DNA of 60,232 nt from Limosilactobacillus balticus (GTDB lineage Bacteria > Bacillota > Bacilli > Lactobacillales > Lactobacillaceae), in contig NZ_JACIVH010000068.1 in NCBI RefSeq assembly GCF_014145615.1, positions 1 through 60,232 of the forward strand, read 5' to 3'. Position numbers and translations under genes: made by a program. Of this stretch, positions 1 through 6,872 are shown in pieces. Under the pieces are notes generated by a model. It was not told where the DNA came from and did not search any database. It saw only the letters and a list, made by a program, of their open reading frames with translations. Positions within the stretch are counted from its first letter, which is position 1, and every line of letters begins with the position of its first letter.

Positions 1-18
1 AAAGTAGTCAGAGCATTT

Positions 19-112
19 TGGCTTGAGCAAAGCGAAAGCCAGCGTCTTGAGACGCCGGCTTTTATTATCGGCTTATAGCCGATGTGCAAACCACCCGTTT
101 GACGGGTGGTTA
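19..112 (+). mobile_element. Probable right end of an IS200/IS605-type element (TnpB guide-RNA scaffold)
   Basis: Four stem-loops follow one another: arms 19-23/37-41, arms 42-46/51-55, arms 67-73/77-83 and arms 90-97/103-110 (ACCACCCG/CGGGTGGT). The last is very like the left-end hairpin of the IS200-type element at 59850-59868. A cluster of hairpins ending in a terminal subterminal hairpin is how IS605-family right ends and their TnpB-associated guide (omega) RNAs look. No transposase or TnpB codons are visible because the window begins here, so the assignment is an inference from structure and from similarity to the other end. Confidence 0.45.
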
Positions 113-116
113 TGAT

Positions 117-749
117 TTAGCGTAATGACTTCAACCGTTCATCAATCATTGCTAAGACCGCATCAACGTTCTTAGGATCTTCAAGGTCATAACGCTCTAA
201 ATCAATTTTCATTTTTGGACTAGCATCGTAATCCTTGTACCATTGCTTGTAGGCACTCCACATCTTGTAATAGTAATCCTTTAACTCTGGATTAGTATCA
301 ATTTGCTCGTAATCCCGCCCGCGCTTTTTAATTCGGTATAAGATGGTTTCAAAATCTGTTTCAGAATAAACCATTAAATCTGGTGCGCGCTTAGGTAACT
401 GTTGGAGGTCACTCATCATGTTGTCAAGAAGCTTTAAGTATACTTCTAATTCAGTATCAGTGATGTTCCCCTCGGCGTTATTTTCTCGCGTAAACAAGGC
501 ATCTTCGTAGATAGAACGGTCAAGCACGTTATTATCATCAGTAAGTGCTTGTTTAATCATTGAGAAACGCTTGTTTAAAAAATAAATTTGGAGTAAAAAG
601 CCGTACTGTTTTGGATTTTTATAATACAGTGGTAAAACTGGATTTTCTCCGACTGGTTCAAAAAATGCTTTTGTATGTAAGTGTTCGGCAATCTTCCCAG
701 TTAAAGTTGTTTTACCGACACCAATCATCCCTGCTGTAATAATCACCAT
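117..749 (-). CDS. Deoxynucleoside kinase (deoxyadenosine/deoxyguanosine kinase type)
   Basis: 210 residues, the usual size for bacterial dNK enzymes, which phosphorylate imported deoxynucleosides in the cytoplasm for dNTP salvage. The protein opens with a P-loop (GMIGVGKTT, residues 7-15). It has a DRS motif near residue 78, which in the family contacts the nucleoside and the catalytic site, and an arginine-rich lid (RIKKRGRDYEQ, about 139-149). Lactobacilli typically depend on such kinases for purine deoxynucleosides. The exact substrate cannot be read from the sequence. The gene is monocistronic and divergent from the next gene. Two NrdR-box-like sites lie upstream at 790-837, which would tie it to dNTP homeostasis. 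Confidence 0.88.
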   Translation of the reverse strand: MVIITAGMIGVGKTTLTGKIAEHLHTKAFFEPVGENPVLPLYYKNPKQYGFLLQIYFLNKRFSMIKQALTDDNNVLDRSIYEDALFTRENNAEGNITDTELEVYLKLLDNMMSDLQQLPKRAPDLMVYSETDFETILYRIKKRGRDYEQIDTNPELKDYYYKMWSAYKQWYKDYDASPKMKIDLERYDLEDPKNVDAVLAMIDERLKSLR

Positions 750-789
750 AATGGCCCCTCTTTACTTTTTTGTCACAAAAAATATCTTA

Positions 790-837
790 CTACAAAATAT
801 TGTGGAATGACACACCCAATTTTACAATATTTGGTGG
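790..837. promoter_or_regulatory. Tandem NrdR-box-like sites upstream of the deoxynucleoside kinase
   Basis: Two 16-bp sites, 790-805 and 822-837, resemble the NrdR consensus ACACWATATATWGTGT with about 12 and 11 matches of 16. They are exactly 16 bp apart, 32 bp start to start (three helical turns), which is the known NrdR arrangement. The match is by eye. The sites lie in the 215-bp gap between the divergent kinase (start 749) and the unknown gene at 965 and could affect either. Confidence 0.5.
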
Positions 838-964
838 TTACCAGATTTAACTTATCGTGGTAAAAGTTATCACATCCACATTGTTAGCGATTATAATAAA
901 AGTAGAGATGTGATTAAATTTTAAAAATCTAATCATGTGAAAAATTAATAGTAAGGATGTAACG

Positions 965-1573
965 ATGAGAAAAGAAAGTGAAAGTGAGAATCGTGTTCAA
1001 TTAACAATGGCAAAGCAGCAAGGAACATTGATTGAGGTTCATAACTTGCCTAATGATGATTATTTTAATGTCGGATTTGTTGTTGCCCTCGATCCAGTAT
1101 TTTGTTTGATGATTAGCATTGACTGGGATGGTAAAATTAATGGATTAATTGCTATTCGGATCAAGAGCATTCTTTATACGGAACGCCATAGTGACTATTT
1201 AATGACGGTTTCTGAAAAAACTAAAGTTGCCCATGATCACAACTATTTTGATATTTGGCAAGTGCAAAAGTTTATTGATAACCATCCAAAAATTACCCAA
1301 GGAAACTTATTGTCAAACCTTCTCAATGATTCCTATGAGAACCGCCTTCCAGTTGTCATTGGCACTGAAAAGTATAAGGGGAGTGATGATTTTACAGGAA
1401 TAATTATTGATCTCACGCCCATTAAAGTAACGATTCATTACTATAATGACCATGACCTATCCTCATTATGGGAATATGATATTTTGCGAGCAAAGATTGA
1501 CTATCTCCGTGTTCGTGGTACTCAAATGGCAACCGGGAAACAGATTTTTAATGATATTTTTAACGAAATGTGA
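965..1573 (+). CDS. Uncharacterised protein, 202 residues
   Basis: I do not recognise a family. The product is soluble-looking, with no signal peptide or membrane segment. It seems to contain two related beta-rich halves: GFVVALDPVFCLMISIDWDG near residues 37-56 and FTGIIIDLTPIKVTIHYYND near 141-160, so it may be a duplicated small beta-barrel domain. The start is supported by AAGGA about 8 bases before the ATG. It precedes the LacI-type regulator by 81 bp, with an inverted repeat between them, so co-transcription is uncertain. Function unknown. Confidence 0.7.
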   Translation: MRKESESENRVQLTMAKQQGTLIEVHNLPNDDYFNVGFVVALDPVFCLMISIDWDGKINGLIAIRIKSILYTERHSDYLMTVSEKTKVAHDHNYFDIWQVQKFIDNHPKITQGNLLSNLLNDSYENRLPVVIGTEKYKGSDDFTGIIIDLTPIKVTIHYYNDHDLSSLWEYDILRAKIDYLRVRGTQMATGKQIFNDIFNEM

Positions 1574-1601
1574 TTGCAATATGAGTCGAGATAGTTTAAA
1601 T

Positions 1602-1621
1602 TAGTTAAATATTATTAACTA
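1602..1621. promoter_or_regulatory. Inverted repeat upstream of the LacI-type regulator
   Basis: TAGTTAA (1602-1608) and TTAACTA (1615-1621) are perfect 7-bp arms around a 6-bp spacer. A second near-palindrome, AAAC-T-GTTT, lies at 1626-1634. Both are in the 81-bp gap before a LacI-family gene and are candidate autoregulatory operators. AT-rich palindromes are common here by chance, so this is tentative. Confidence 0.3.
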
Positions 1622-1654
1622 GATAAAACTGTTTACTAAAGAGGTTGAACAGCC

Positions 1655-2671
1655 ATGAAAAAGAAAATAACAATTCGTGATTTAGCAAAAGAAGCTGGTG
1701 TTTCTGTAACCACTGTTTCGCAAATTTTGAATAATAAAGGTGATCGATTCAGTACAGCAACTCAAGAACGAGTTTTGGCATTACGGGATAAGTATAAATA
1801 CGTTCCTGATTTTAATGCTCGTAACTTAATTTTAAAGAGTGCTAAGACAATTGGGGTACTAGTTCCTAATATTGCCAATCCGTTTTTTGGTACTTTTGTT
1901 GAAGGGGTACAGAGTATTGCCCGTGAAGCAGAATTTATTCCGCTTGTCTTTAGTGCCAACCGTGATCCAAAGCTGGAAAAATATTACCTTTCCCAGATGA
2001 TTGAACGATCAATTAGTGGATTAGTAATTGCTAGTGCGACGATGACTACCGAGACGATTAAAGAAGTCATTTCTTTTAATGAGATTCCTTATATTTTATT
2101 TGACCAGAATCATACGCAGGAAGGTGACCGGGTACAAACCAATGATTACCTTGGTGGTCAAATTGCGGCTAAGCACCTCATTGAACTTGGTCACAAACAT
2201 ATTGCCGTTCTTACTTCTGATAATCCTACTGAAAACTTAAATCACCGAATGAATGGATTTAAAAATATTATTAAAGAAAATAATCTAAGCCTCGATCCTA
2301 TTCACGATGTTATTCGGGCACCCTTGACAAAGGATGGCGGATATAAAGCGGCAAAAGATGTTTTAGCAACTGGCGCCTCTGCTGTTTTTGCAGCAAATGA
2401 TGAAATGGCAATTGGGTTGTTGCGAGGGTTACATGAATTAGACGTTAAGGTTCCCGAAGACATTTCTGTGATCGGTTATGATAACATCTACTGGGATGAT
2501 TATGTTTATCCACGATTAACTACAGTGCAACAGCCTATTTTTGACCTCGGTGCGGGAGCTACTAAAATGCTCATTGAACAGATTAGTCATAGTAGTGCTG
2601 AAGCCCGTGTGCAAAACTTTCCAGTAAAATTAATTAAACGAGATAGTACAAGTTCCTATCGTCCAAAATAA
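1655..2671 (+). CDS. rbsR: LacI-family transcriptional regulator, probable ribose repressor
   Basis: 338 residues, standard LacI/GalR size. An N-terminal helix-turn-helix (TIRDLAKEAGVSVTTVSQIL, residues 5-24) is followed by the hinge and a periplasmic-binding-protein-like effector domain (NIANPFFGTFVEGV about 73-86; FAANDEMAIGLL about 245-256; ISVIGYDN about 270-277). The only sugar gene beside it is ribokinase, 56 bp downstream on the same strand, so control of ribose use is the likely role. SD AGAGG at 1640-1644 fits the ATG. The effector is inferred from context only. Confidence 0.8.
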   Translation: MKKKITIRDLAKEAGVSVTTVSQILNNKGDRFSTATQERVLALRDKYKYVPDFNARNLILKSAKTIGVLVPNIANPFFGTFVEGVQSIAREAEFIPLVFSANRDPKLEKYYLSQMIERSISGLVIASATMTTETIKEVISFNEIPYILFDQNHTQEGDRVQTNDYLGGQIAAKHLIELGHKHIAVLTSDNPTENLNHRMNGFKNIIKENNLSLDPIHDVIRAPLTKDGGYKAAKDVLATGASAVFAANDEMAIGLLRGLHELDVKVPEDISVIGYDNIYWDDYVYPRLTTVQQPIFDLGAGATKMLIEQISHSSAEARVQNFPVKLIKRDSTSSYRPK

Positions 2672-2727
2672 TATGGTATGATGATATTATCAATTAGATG
2701 CCAATTGTTTAAGGAGGAAATAAACAA

Positions 2728-3651
2728 ATGACAAATCATGTAACAATTGTAGGTAGTTTAAATGTTGATACAACAATGAAGGTTAAGCGGATGCCATTAC
2801 CTGGGGAAACAATTGCCGCTTTAAGTAAAACTAATGCTGCCGGGGGAAAAGGTGCAAACCAAGCTGTTGCTGCTGCACGTTCAGGCGCTGAAACAGCATT
2901 TGTTGGTCAAGTTGGTGATGACGCTGGTGGTAAGATGATGATCAATGACCTCAAGAATAACAACGTCGACACAACTGGGATCCATGTTGACGATCAAACA
3001 GGTACTGGATCTGCAGCCATCTTACTTGATGAAAGTGGCCAAAACAGTATCTTAGTATACGGAGGAGCAAACCAACAATTAAGCGTTAAGGAAGTTGAAG
3101 ATGCTCGCGATCAAATTGCTGCCGCCGATTTTGTCATTGCCCAATTTGAAACACCACAAGAAGCTACTTTACGGGCATTCCAAATTGCAAAGGAAAATGG
3201 TGTAAAGACAATCTTGAATCCTGCTCCTGCTCATGAAATTAATCCTGACTTATTGAAGTTAACTGACTTAATCATTCCAAATGAAACAGAAAGTGCTGCT
3301 TTAACAGGAATTATTATTACAGACGAAACTTCAATGCTTATGTCAGCCGCTAAGTTTGCTCAAATGGGTGTCCGTAATTTAATTATTACTGTTGGAGCAA
3401 AGGGTGCCTTCTACTGTACTCAAGATGGTTACAACTTCATTCCTGCCTTTAAGGTTAATGCTGTTGATACTACTGCCGCTGGTGATACATTCATTGGTGC
3501 TCTTTCATCCCAATTAAAGCCTGATATGAGCAACATCGAAAAGGCAATTGTTTACGCTCAACGGGCAAGTTCATTAGCTGTTCAAAAGCTTGGTGCATTA
3601 CCATCAATTCCTACTTATGACGAAGTAGTTGCTGCATCAAAGAATAACTAA
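2728..3651 (+). CDS. rbsK: Ribokinase
   Basis: 307 residues, a full-length PfkB-family sugar kinase that phosphorylates D-ribose to ribose 5-phosphate. Family signature 1 is GGKGANQAVAAARSG (about 39-53). Signature 2, DTTAAGDTFIGAL (about 249-261), carries the catalytic aspartate of the GD pair in a slightly unusual DTTAAGD form (DTTGAGD is commoner). It has a strong SD (AAGGAGG) and lies 56 bp after the LacI-type gene, so the two are probably one operon, ended by the hairpin at 3680-3716. No ribose transporter or rbsD is adjacent. Confidence 0.92.
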   Translation: MTNHVTIVGSLNVDTTMKVKRMPLPGETIAALSKTNAAGGKGANQAVAAARSGAETAFVGQVGDDAGGKMMINDLKNNNVDTTGIHVDDQTGTGSAAILLDESGQNSILVYGGANQQLSVKEVEDARDQIAAADFVIAQFETPQEATLRAFQIAKENGVKTILNPAPAHEINPDLLKLTDLIIPNETESAALTGIIITDETSMLMSAAKFAQMGVRNLIITVGAKGAFYCTQDGYNFIPAFKVNAVDTTAAGDTFIGALSSQLKPDMSNIEKAIVYAQRASSLAVQKLGALPSIPTYDEVVAASKNN

Positions 3652-3679
3652 GTTTAGTTAAATATAAATTAAAAATGGT

Positions 3680-3716
3680 GAGGCTGAGGAAAGCGAAAAC
3701 TTTTCTCAGCTTTCTT
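3680..3716 (+). terminator. Intrinsic terminator after rbsK
   Basis: GCTGAG (3683-3688) pairs with CTCAGC (3705-3710), with A/T pairs extending the stem across a short loop, then a T-rich run. It is similar in sequence to the terminators at 17911 and 39914. Confidence 0.75.
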
Positions 3717-3782
3717 AGTACTCTTGCACTTTACATGTTGATTTAGTAAACTGTTGGACAAATAATAATGGAGGTTTTCTTT

Positions 3783-4013
3783 GTGAAAGCAGAATTTATT
3801 CTTAAGGTGGTCATTCCGCCGTTTATCATCTTTGCGCTCTTAGTATGGTTGACTGCTGAAAATTATATTTCTGGTTGGGTGATGTACCTTCTCTGGGTAA
3901 TTGGTTTCGTAGTTGCAAATATCATTGTGACAAAAATTTCTACCCGGTGGAGTATCCAACGAATGCGTGAGAAACGGGCAAAGGAAGAGAAAAATAATGA
4001 TAAAAGTAATTAG
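3783..4013 (+). CDS. Small membrane protein, unknown function
   Basis: 76 residues with two hydrophobic segments (about 4-25 and 30-52) and a charged, lysine-rich C-terminal tail (RMREKRAKEEKNNDKSN). I chose the GTG at 3783: the GGAGG at 3770-3774 lies 8 bases before it, whereas the ATG at 3768 overlaps that same GGAGG and cannot be served by it. The 3' end overlaps the start of the CPBP protease gene by 17 bases, so the two are likely co-translated. No function can be assigned. Confidence 0.65.
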   Translation: MKAEFILKVVIPPFIIFALLVWLTAENYISGWVMYLLWVIGFVVANIIVTKISTRWSIQRMREKRAKEEKNNDKSN

Positions 4014-4674
4014 ACAGTGGACATCTAAGGTGATTTTAATTGCACTGATGCTAATTGCAATTGAAGTTCCCCCGATGGCAGTTAATTTTGCTTTACGTTA
4101 TTCAAAAACCAATCAGCTTATCGTGGACGGATTTATGGCCTTATTCATCGGTTTAATGTTAGCGATTATTTGGTGGGCACACCGGACATATGAAGCTTAT
4201 AACCAATTAGGGCAGCCGGCGGGAATAAAGGTTGGTTGGATTATCGGTGGGTACCTAGCGATTATTTTGGGAATGGATGTCCTTAGCTATCTCAACCAAC
4301 TTATCTATCATCAAACTGAGACAGCAAACAATGCGGCCTTAGAAAGCATGCTTGGTCATAATGAAGTGATTACGATTGTATTTTGTTTTTCAGCAGTTGT
4401 CTTAAGTCCAATTGCTGAAGAATTTATTTTTCGTGGTACATTGACAAATATGTTTTTTAAGCGTGGTAACATCTGGCCTAAAGTTATCCTTTCAGGGATA
4501 GTATTCTCTACAGGTCATATGAGCACTAATCCCATTAGTTTCTTGATCTATGCTTATATGGGGATGGTTTTGGCATATGTTTATTTGCGAACGGACGACA
4601 TTCGAAATTCGATTGCGATTCATATGATTAATAATGCGATTGCAATGTATGTCCTCTTGGTTCAAGTTATCTAA
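3997..4674 (+). CDS. CPBP-family intramembrane metalloprotease
   Basis: 225 residues with several membrane segments. It has the family motifs: EEFIFRG (EExxxR, with the glutamate pair and arginine of motif 1), a GHM in motif 2 and HMINNAIA in motif 3, which together hold the metal-binding residues. Members are related to type II CAAX prenyl proteases and include bacteriocin self-immunity proteins (PlnI type). The substrate here is unknown. The ATG at 3997 is preceded by AGGAAG with 9-base spacing; a more upstream in-frame ATG at 3967 lacks a good SD. It overlaps the small membrane protein gene. Confidence 0.85.
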   Translation: MIKVIRQWTSKVILIALMLIAIEVPPMAVNFALRYSKTNQLIVDGFMALFIGLMLAIIWWAHRTYEAYNQLGQPAGIKVGWIIGGYLAIILGMDVLSYLNQLIYHQTETANNAALESMLGHNEVITIVFCFSAVVLSPIAEEFIFRGTLTNMFFKRGNIWPKVILSGIVFSTGHMSTNPISFLIYAYMGMVLAYVYLRTDDIRNSIAIHMINNAIAMYVLLVQVI

Positions 4675-4683
4675 AGTTACTCC

Positions 4684-4712
4684 TTGAAATCGCTTACAAT
4701 TAATGGTACATT
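4684..4712 (+). promoter_or_regulatory. Promoter of the structured RNA
   Basis: TTGAAA (4684-4689), 17 bases, TACATT (4707-4712): a good SigA-type promoter that would start transcription near 4719, where the base-paired 5' strand of the RNA begins. Confidence 0.6.
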
Positions 4713-4718
4713 ATAAGT

Positions 4719-4988
4719 GTGGAAAGATTAGAGTAGTAAGATCCCCTATATCAATCCAGCACCGAAGAAATTAATAGTAGGCTAGAAGCAACATAAGTGT
4801 GACATGAAATCTTAGACTGAATATTTATGTAATAAGGTCACCAGGGTGCACTAGATTGATGATATAAATGCGACTTTGCGGAAGTTAGAATCAAAAATGA
4901 ATTAATAATTAGTTCCCGAGCAAAGTAGCAGATTCTTTCCGCAATAAACAAAGAGGCTGGAAATCTTCCGGTCTCTTTGTTATTTTTA
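4719..4988 (+). ncRNA. Structured non-coding RNA, possibly 6S RNA
   Basis: This 343-bp gap (4675-5017) has no good ORF but holds a promoter, long-range pairing and a terminator. GTGGAAAGA (4720-4728) pairs with TCTTTCCGC (4934-4942), closing the molecule. Inside, the segment around 4754-4769 (ATATCAATC then CACC) pairs with about 4852-4873 (GGTGC then GATTGATGATAT). A central unpaired region and an inner arm follow. A rod with a closing stem, a large central bubble and about 225 nt before the terminator fits 6S RNA, the RNA polymerase inhibitor, but I could not confirm the family consensus. It is not tmRNA, SRP RNA or RNase P RNA by their conserved motifs. Confidence 0.6.
4947..4988 (+). terminator. 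Terminator of the structured RNA
   Basis: AACAAAGAG (4947-4955) pairs with CTCTTTGTT (4973-4981), and CTGG/CTTCCGG can extend the stem; then TATTTTT. Strong intrinsic terminator shape. Confidence 0.8.
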
Positions 4989-5017
4989 AATGGTAAAGAA
5001 TTTAGGGAGGATAACAC

Positions 5018-5296
5018 ATGTTTTTATCAACTGAGGGGTTTCCTCAAGCCCACCGCATTTTAGGGATTGTTAACGCCACTAGTCATTTGGCAATGCCGAC
5101 CGAAGCAATTGATTCATTTGAGTCCATGGACCAATTATTTAGTGATGTTCAAGAAAAATTAAAGCGGCGGGCTAGTGAAAAGGGTGCTGATGGTGTTGTT
5201 GGAGTTCGATTTACTACAGATGTTGCCAATATGCAGGTTGCACCCAAATTCTTGGTCTTAACCGCGTATGGAACAATGATTCAATTCGTTAAATAA
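5018..5296 (+). CDS. YbjQ/UPF0145-family protein
   Basis: 92 residues, slightly short of the usual 100-107 for this heavy-metal-binding-like family. Family features are the central helix (FSDVQEKLKRRASEKGADGV, about 40-59) and the following VGVRFTTDVANMQ strand segment. Family members form ring-like oligomers of unknown role. SD GGGAGG (5004-5009) fits the ATG. It stands alone between the structured RNA and tRNA-Leu. Function is not established. Confidence 0.7.
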   Translation: MFLSTEGFPQAHRILGIVNATSHLAMPTEAIDSFESMDQLFSDVQEKLKRRASEKGADGVVGVRFTTDVANMQVAPKFLVLTAYGTMIQFVK

Positions 5297-5378
5297 GAAC
5301 AAATTGAGGATTGCTAATAAAAATACTTGTAATTTTTGATGAGTTCGGTATACTTAATAATGTTACAAAATAGTTAGT

Positions 5379-5462
5379 GCCTCAGTGGCGGAACTGGCAG
5401 ACGCGCAACGTTCAGGTCGTTGTATGGTTATCCATGTACAGGTTCGAATCCTGCCTGAGGCA
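5379..5462 (+). tRNA. tRNA-Leu (CAG)
   Basis: 84-nt class II tRNA with acceptor arms GCCTCAG/CTGAGGC, a long variable arm and T-loop GGTTCGAATCC. The anticodon loop TTCAGGT gives CAG, reading CUG. The 3' CCA is not encoded. Confidence 0.95.
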
Positions 5463-5466
5463 TCTG

Positions 5467-5505
5467 AAAAGCTCGGTAAACATTGATTTGCCGGGCTTTT
5501 TTCTT
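5467..5505 (+). terminator. Terminator after tRNA-Leu
   Basis: AAAAGCTCGG (5467-5476) pairs with CCGGGCTTTT (5491-5500) and is followed by further T residues. Confidence 0.85.
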
Positions 5506-5538
5506 TATATTGAAATAAAACTGCAAGGGAAGGTCAAG

Positions 5539-5934
5539 ATGAAAGCTTTATCAATTTATCCCGAATATGGAATGGAAATCTTAAATGGCACAAAAACAGA
5601 GGAATACCGGACATGGGCAACTAAGTATCGTGGTGACCTCTTAATTTGTAATAGTGCTAAGAAAACGCGTGGGGCTGTAGCTGGTCATGCGTTATGTGTT
5701 GCTAAGATCACTGGAATTGAGGAACGGGATGATGGTGAACAAAAATACTACGCATGGGTAATTGCGCCCTTTGAGGAGGGAGGCTCTTATTGGATTGAAC
5801 CATTAAAAGTTAAGGGACAGTTAAAATTGTTTAACGTCGATGATCGTTTGATTAAACCTGCGCCATTTACTAACCCCTTGTCAAAAGCTGGTGAGCAATG
5901 GTACCAGGAAAAGATTGCTCCCTTAATCTATTAA
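5539..5934 (+). CDS. ASCH domain protein
   Basis: 131 residues covering a single ASCH domain, a PUA-like beta-barrel fold expected to bind RNA or nucleotides. The start of the fold is typical: MKALSIYPEYGMEILNGTKT, in which the helix before GTKTEEYR and the arginine in the following strand form the putative binding cleft. The start at 5539 has SD AAGGGAAGG just upstream. An in-frame extension would run back through tRNA-Leu and is not real. It is a single gene ahead of the folate operon with no obvious link to it. Activity unknown. Confidence 0.75.
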   Translation: MKALSIYPEYGMEILNGTKTEEYRTWATKYRGDLLICNSAKKTRGAVAGHALCVAKITGIEERDDGEQKYYAWVIAPFEEGGSYWIEPLKVKGQLKLFNVDDRLIKPAPFTNPLSKAGEQWYQEKIAPLIY

Positions 5935-5997
5935 GATATTTTCACCAACTAACTTATGCGTTATGATAGAAAATAAAAAATGAAGGGGCAATAGCTT

Positions 5998-6357
5998 ATC
6001 GGAAAGATTAGAATTAACAACATGGCATTTAATACTTACAATGGTGTGTTTGCGGAAGAGAAAAAGCTTGGCCAAAAAATTGAGATTGACTGTGAGATGG
6101 ACTATCCAATTGAAACGCTGGTTAGAACCGATGAATTAGATGAGACCGTCAGTTACGCTGATGTTTATGAAACAATTGCGGAGTTTGTTGCCCACCACAA
6201 CTATAATTTGATTGAGAGCCTCGCTAATAACTTACTGCGCGAGCTTTTCAAGACATACCCGATGCTTGATGGGATCCGCCTTCGCATCCGTAAATATAGT
6301 GTGCCGATTGCCGGGATTTTTGATAATGTCGAAATTGAAGTAGCAGGGAGCAAGTAA
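5998..6357 (+). CDS. folB: Dihydroneopterin aldolase, apparently starting on AUC
   Basis: FolB converts 7,8-dihydroneopterin to 6-hydroxymethyl-dihydropterin plus glycolaldehyde. Family marks are NGVFAEEKKLGQ near the N-terminus, TVSYADVYETI (active-site region) and LIESLANNL (the glutamate that binds pterin). The first ATG (6022) would remove the first beta strand and has no SD nearby. Reading upstream in frame gives GKIRINN before that methionine, the normal FolB N-terminus, beginning after an ATC at 5998. AAGGGG at 5983-5988 is 9 bases before it. From there the protein is 119 residues, the family's usual length. First gene of the folate operon, 2 bp from folK. Confidence 0.85.
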   Translation: MGKIRINNMAFNTYNGVFAEEKKLGQKIEIDCEMDYPIETLVRTDELDETVSYADVYETIAEFVAHHNYNLIESLANNLLRELFKTYPMLDGIRLRIRKYSVPIAGIFDNVEIEVAGSK

Positions 6358-6359
6358 TT

Positions 6360-6872
6360 ATGACTGAAGTATACCTAAGTGTTGGTAGTAATGTCGGCGA
6401 TCGGTTAGCAAACCTTCAAAAAGCGATTCAGCTGTTAAATGTGCCACCTAAGATTGATATTACGGCGATTTCCTCCGTTTATGAAACAGAGCCGGTGGGT
6501 GGGGTGAAACAAGATTCTTTTTACAATATTGCAATTAAGATCGTAACCGTTTTAACGGCTCAGCAACTCCTCAACCACCTTCACAATATTGAGCAGGAGT
6601 TACATCGACGCCGGCTCATCCATTGGGGACCACGGACAATTGACCTTGATATTATTGATTTTGGTCATCAACATATTAAAACACCAACGTTAACGATTCC
6701 TCATCCAGAAATGGTTAACCGGCAGTTTGTTTTATTGCCAATGCGCGAAATTACTAATCAAAAAGATCCTTATTATCAACAATTGGATCACTTGTTAAAT
6801 GAGACTCCAGATCATAATTGGCTTAGAAAGATATATGGACGAGAGGTGTTTTCATGGACCAACAAAAAATAG
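6360..6872 (+). CDS. folK: 6-hydroxymethyl-dihydropterin pyrophosphokinase (HPPK)
   Basis: 170 residues. Transfers pyrophosphate from ATP to 6-hydroxymethyl-dihydropterin, the step before dihydropteroate synthase. Seen: SVGSNVGDRLANL (residues 7-19, the pterin-binding start), YETEPVG (about 41-47) and the family signature HWGPRTIDLDII (about 88-99), whose aspartates bind Mg-ATP. It follows folB by 2 bases and overlaps folE by 19 bases, so translation is coupled within the operon. Confidence 0.95.
   Translation: MTEVYLSVGSNVGDRLANLQKAIQLLNVPPKIDITAISSVYETEPVGGVKQDSFYNIAIKIVTVLTAQQLLNHLHNIEQELHRRRLIHWGPRTIDLDIIDFGHQHIKTPTLTIPHPEMVNRQFVLLPMREITNQKDPYYQQLDHLLNETPDHNWLRKIYGREVFSWTNKK

Noticed and set aside
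5377-5538. N-terminal extension of the ASCH protein
   Set aside because: It would be read from tRNA-Leu and its terminator. The ATG at 5539 has its own SD.
5935-5997. Riboswitch (for example THF type) before folB
   Set aside because: The leader is only about 25-60 bases, too short, and no conserved fold is visible.
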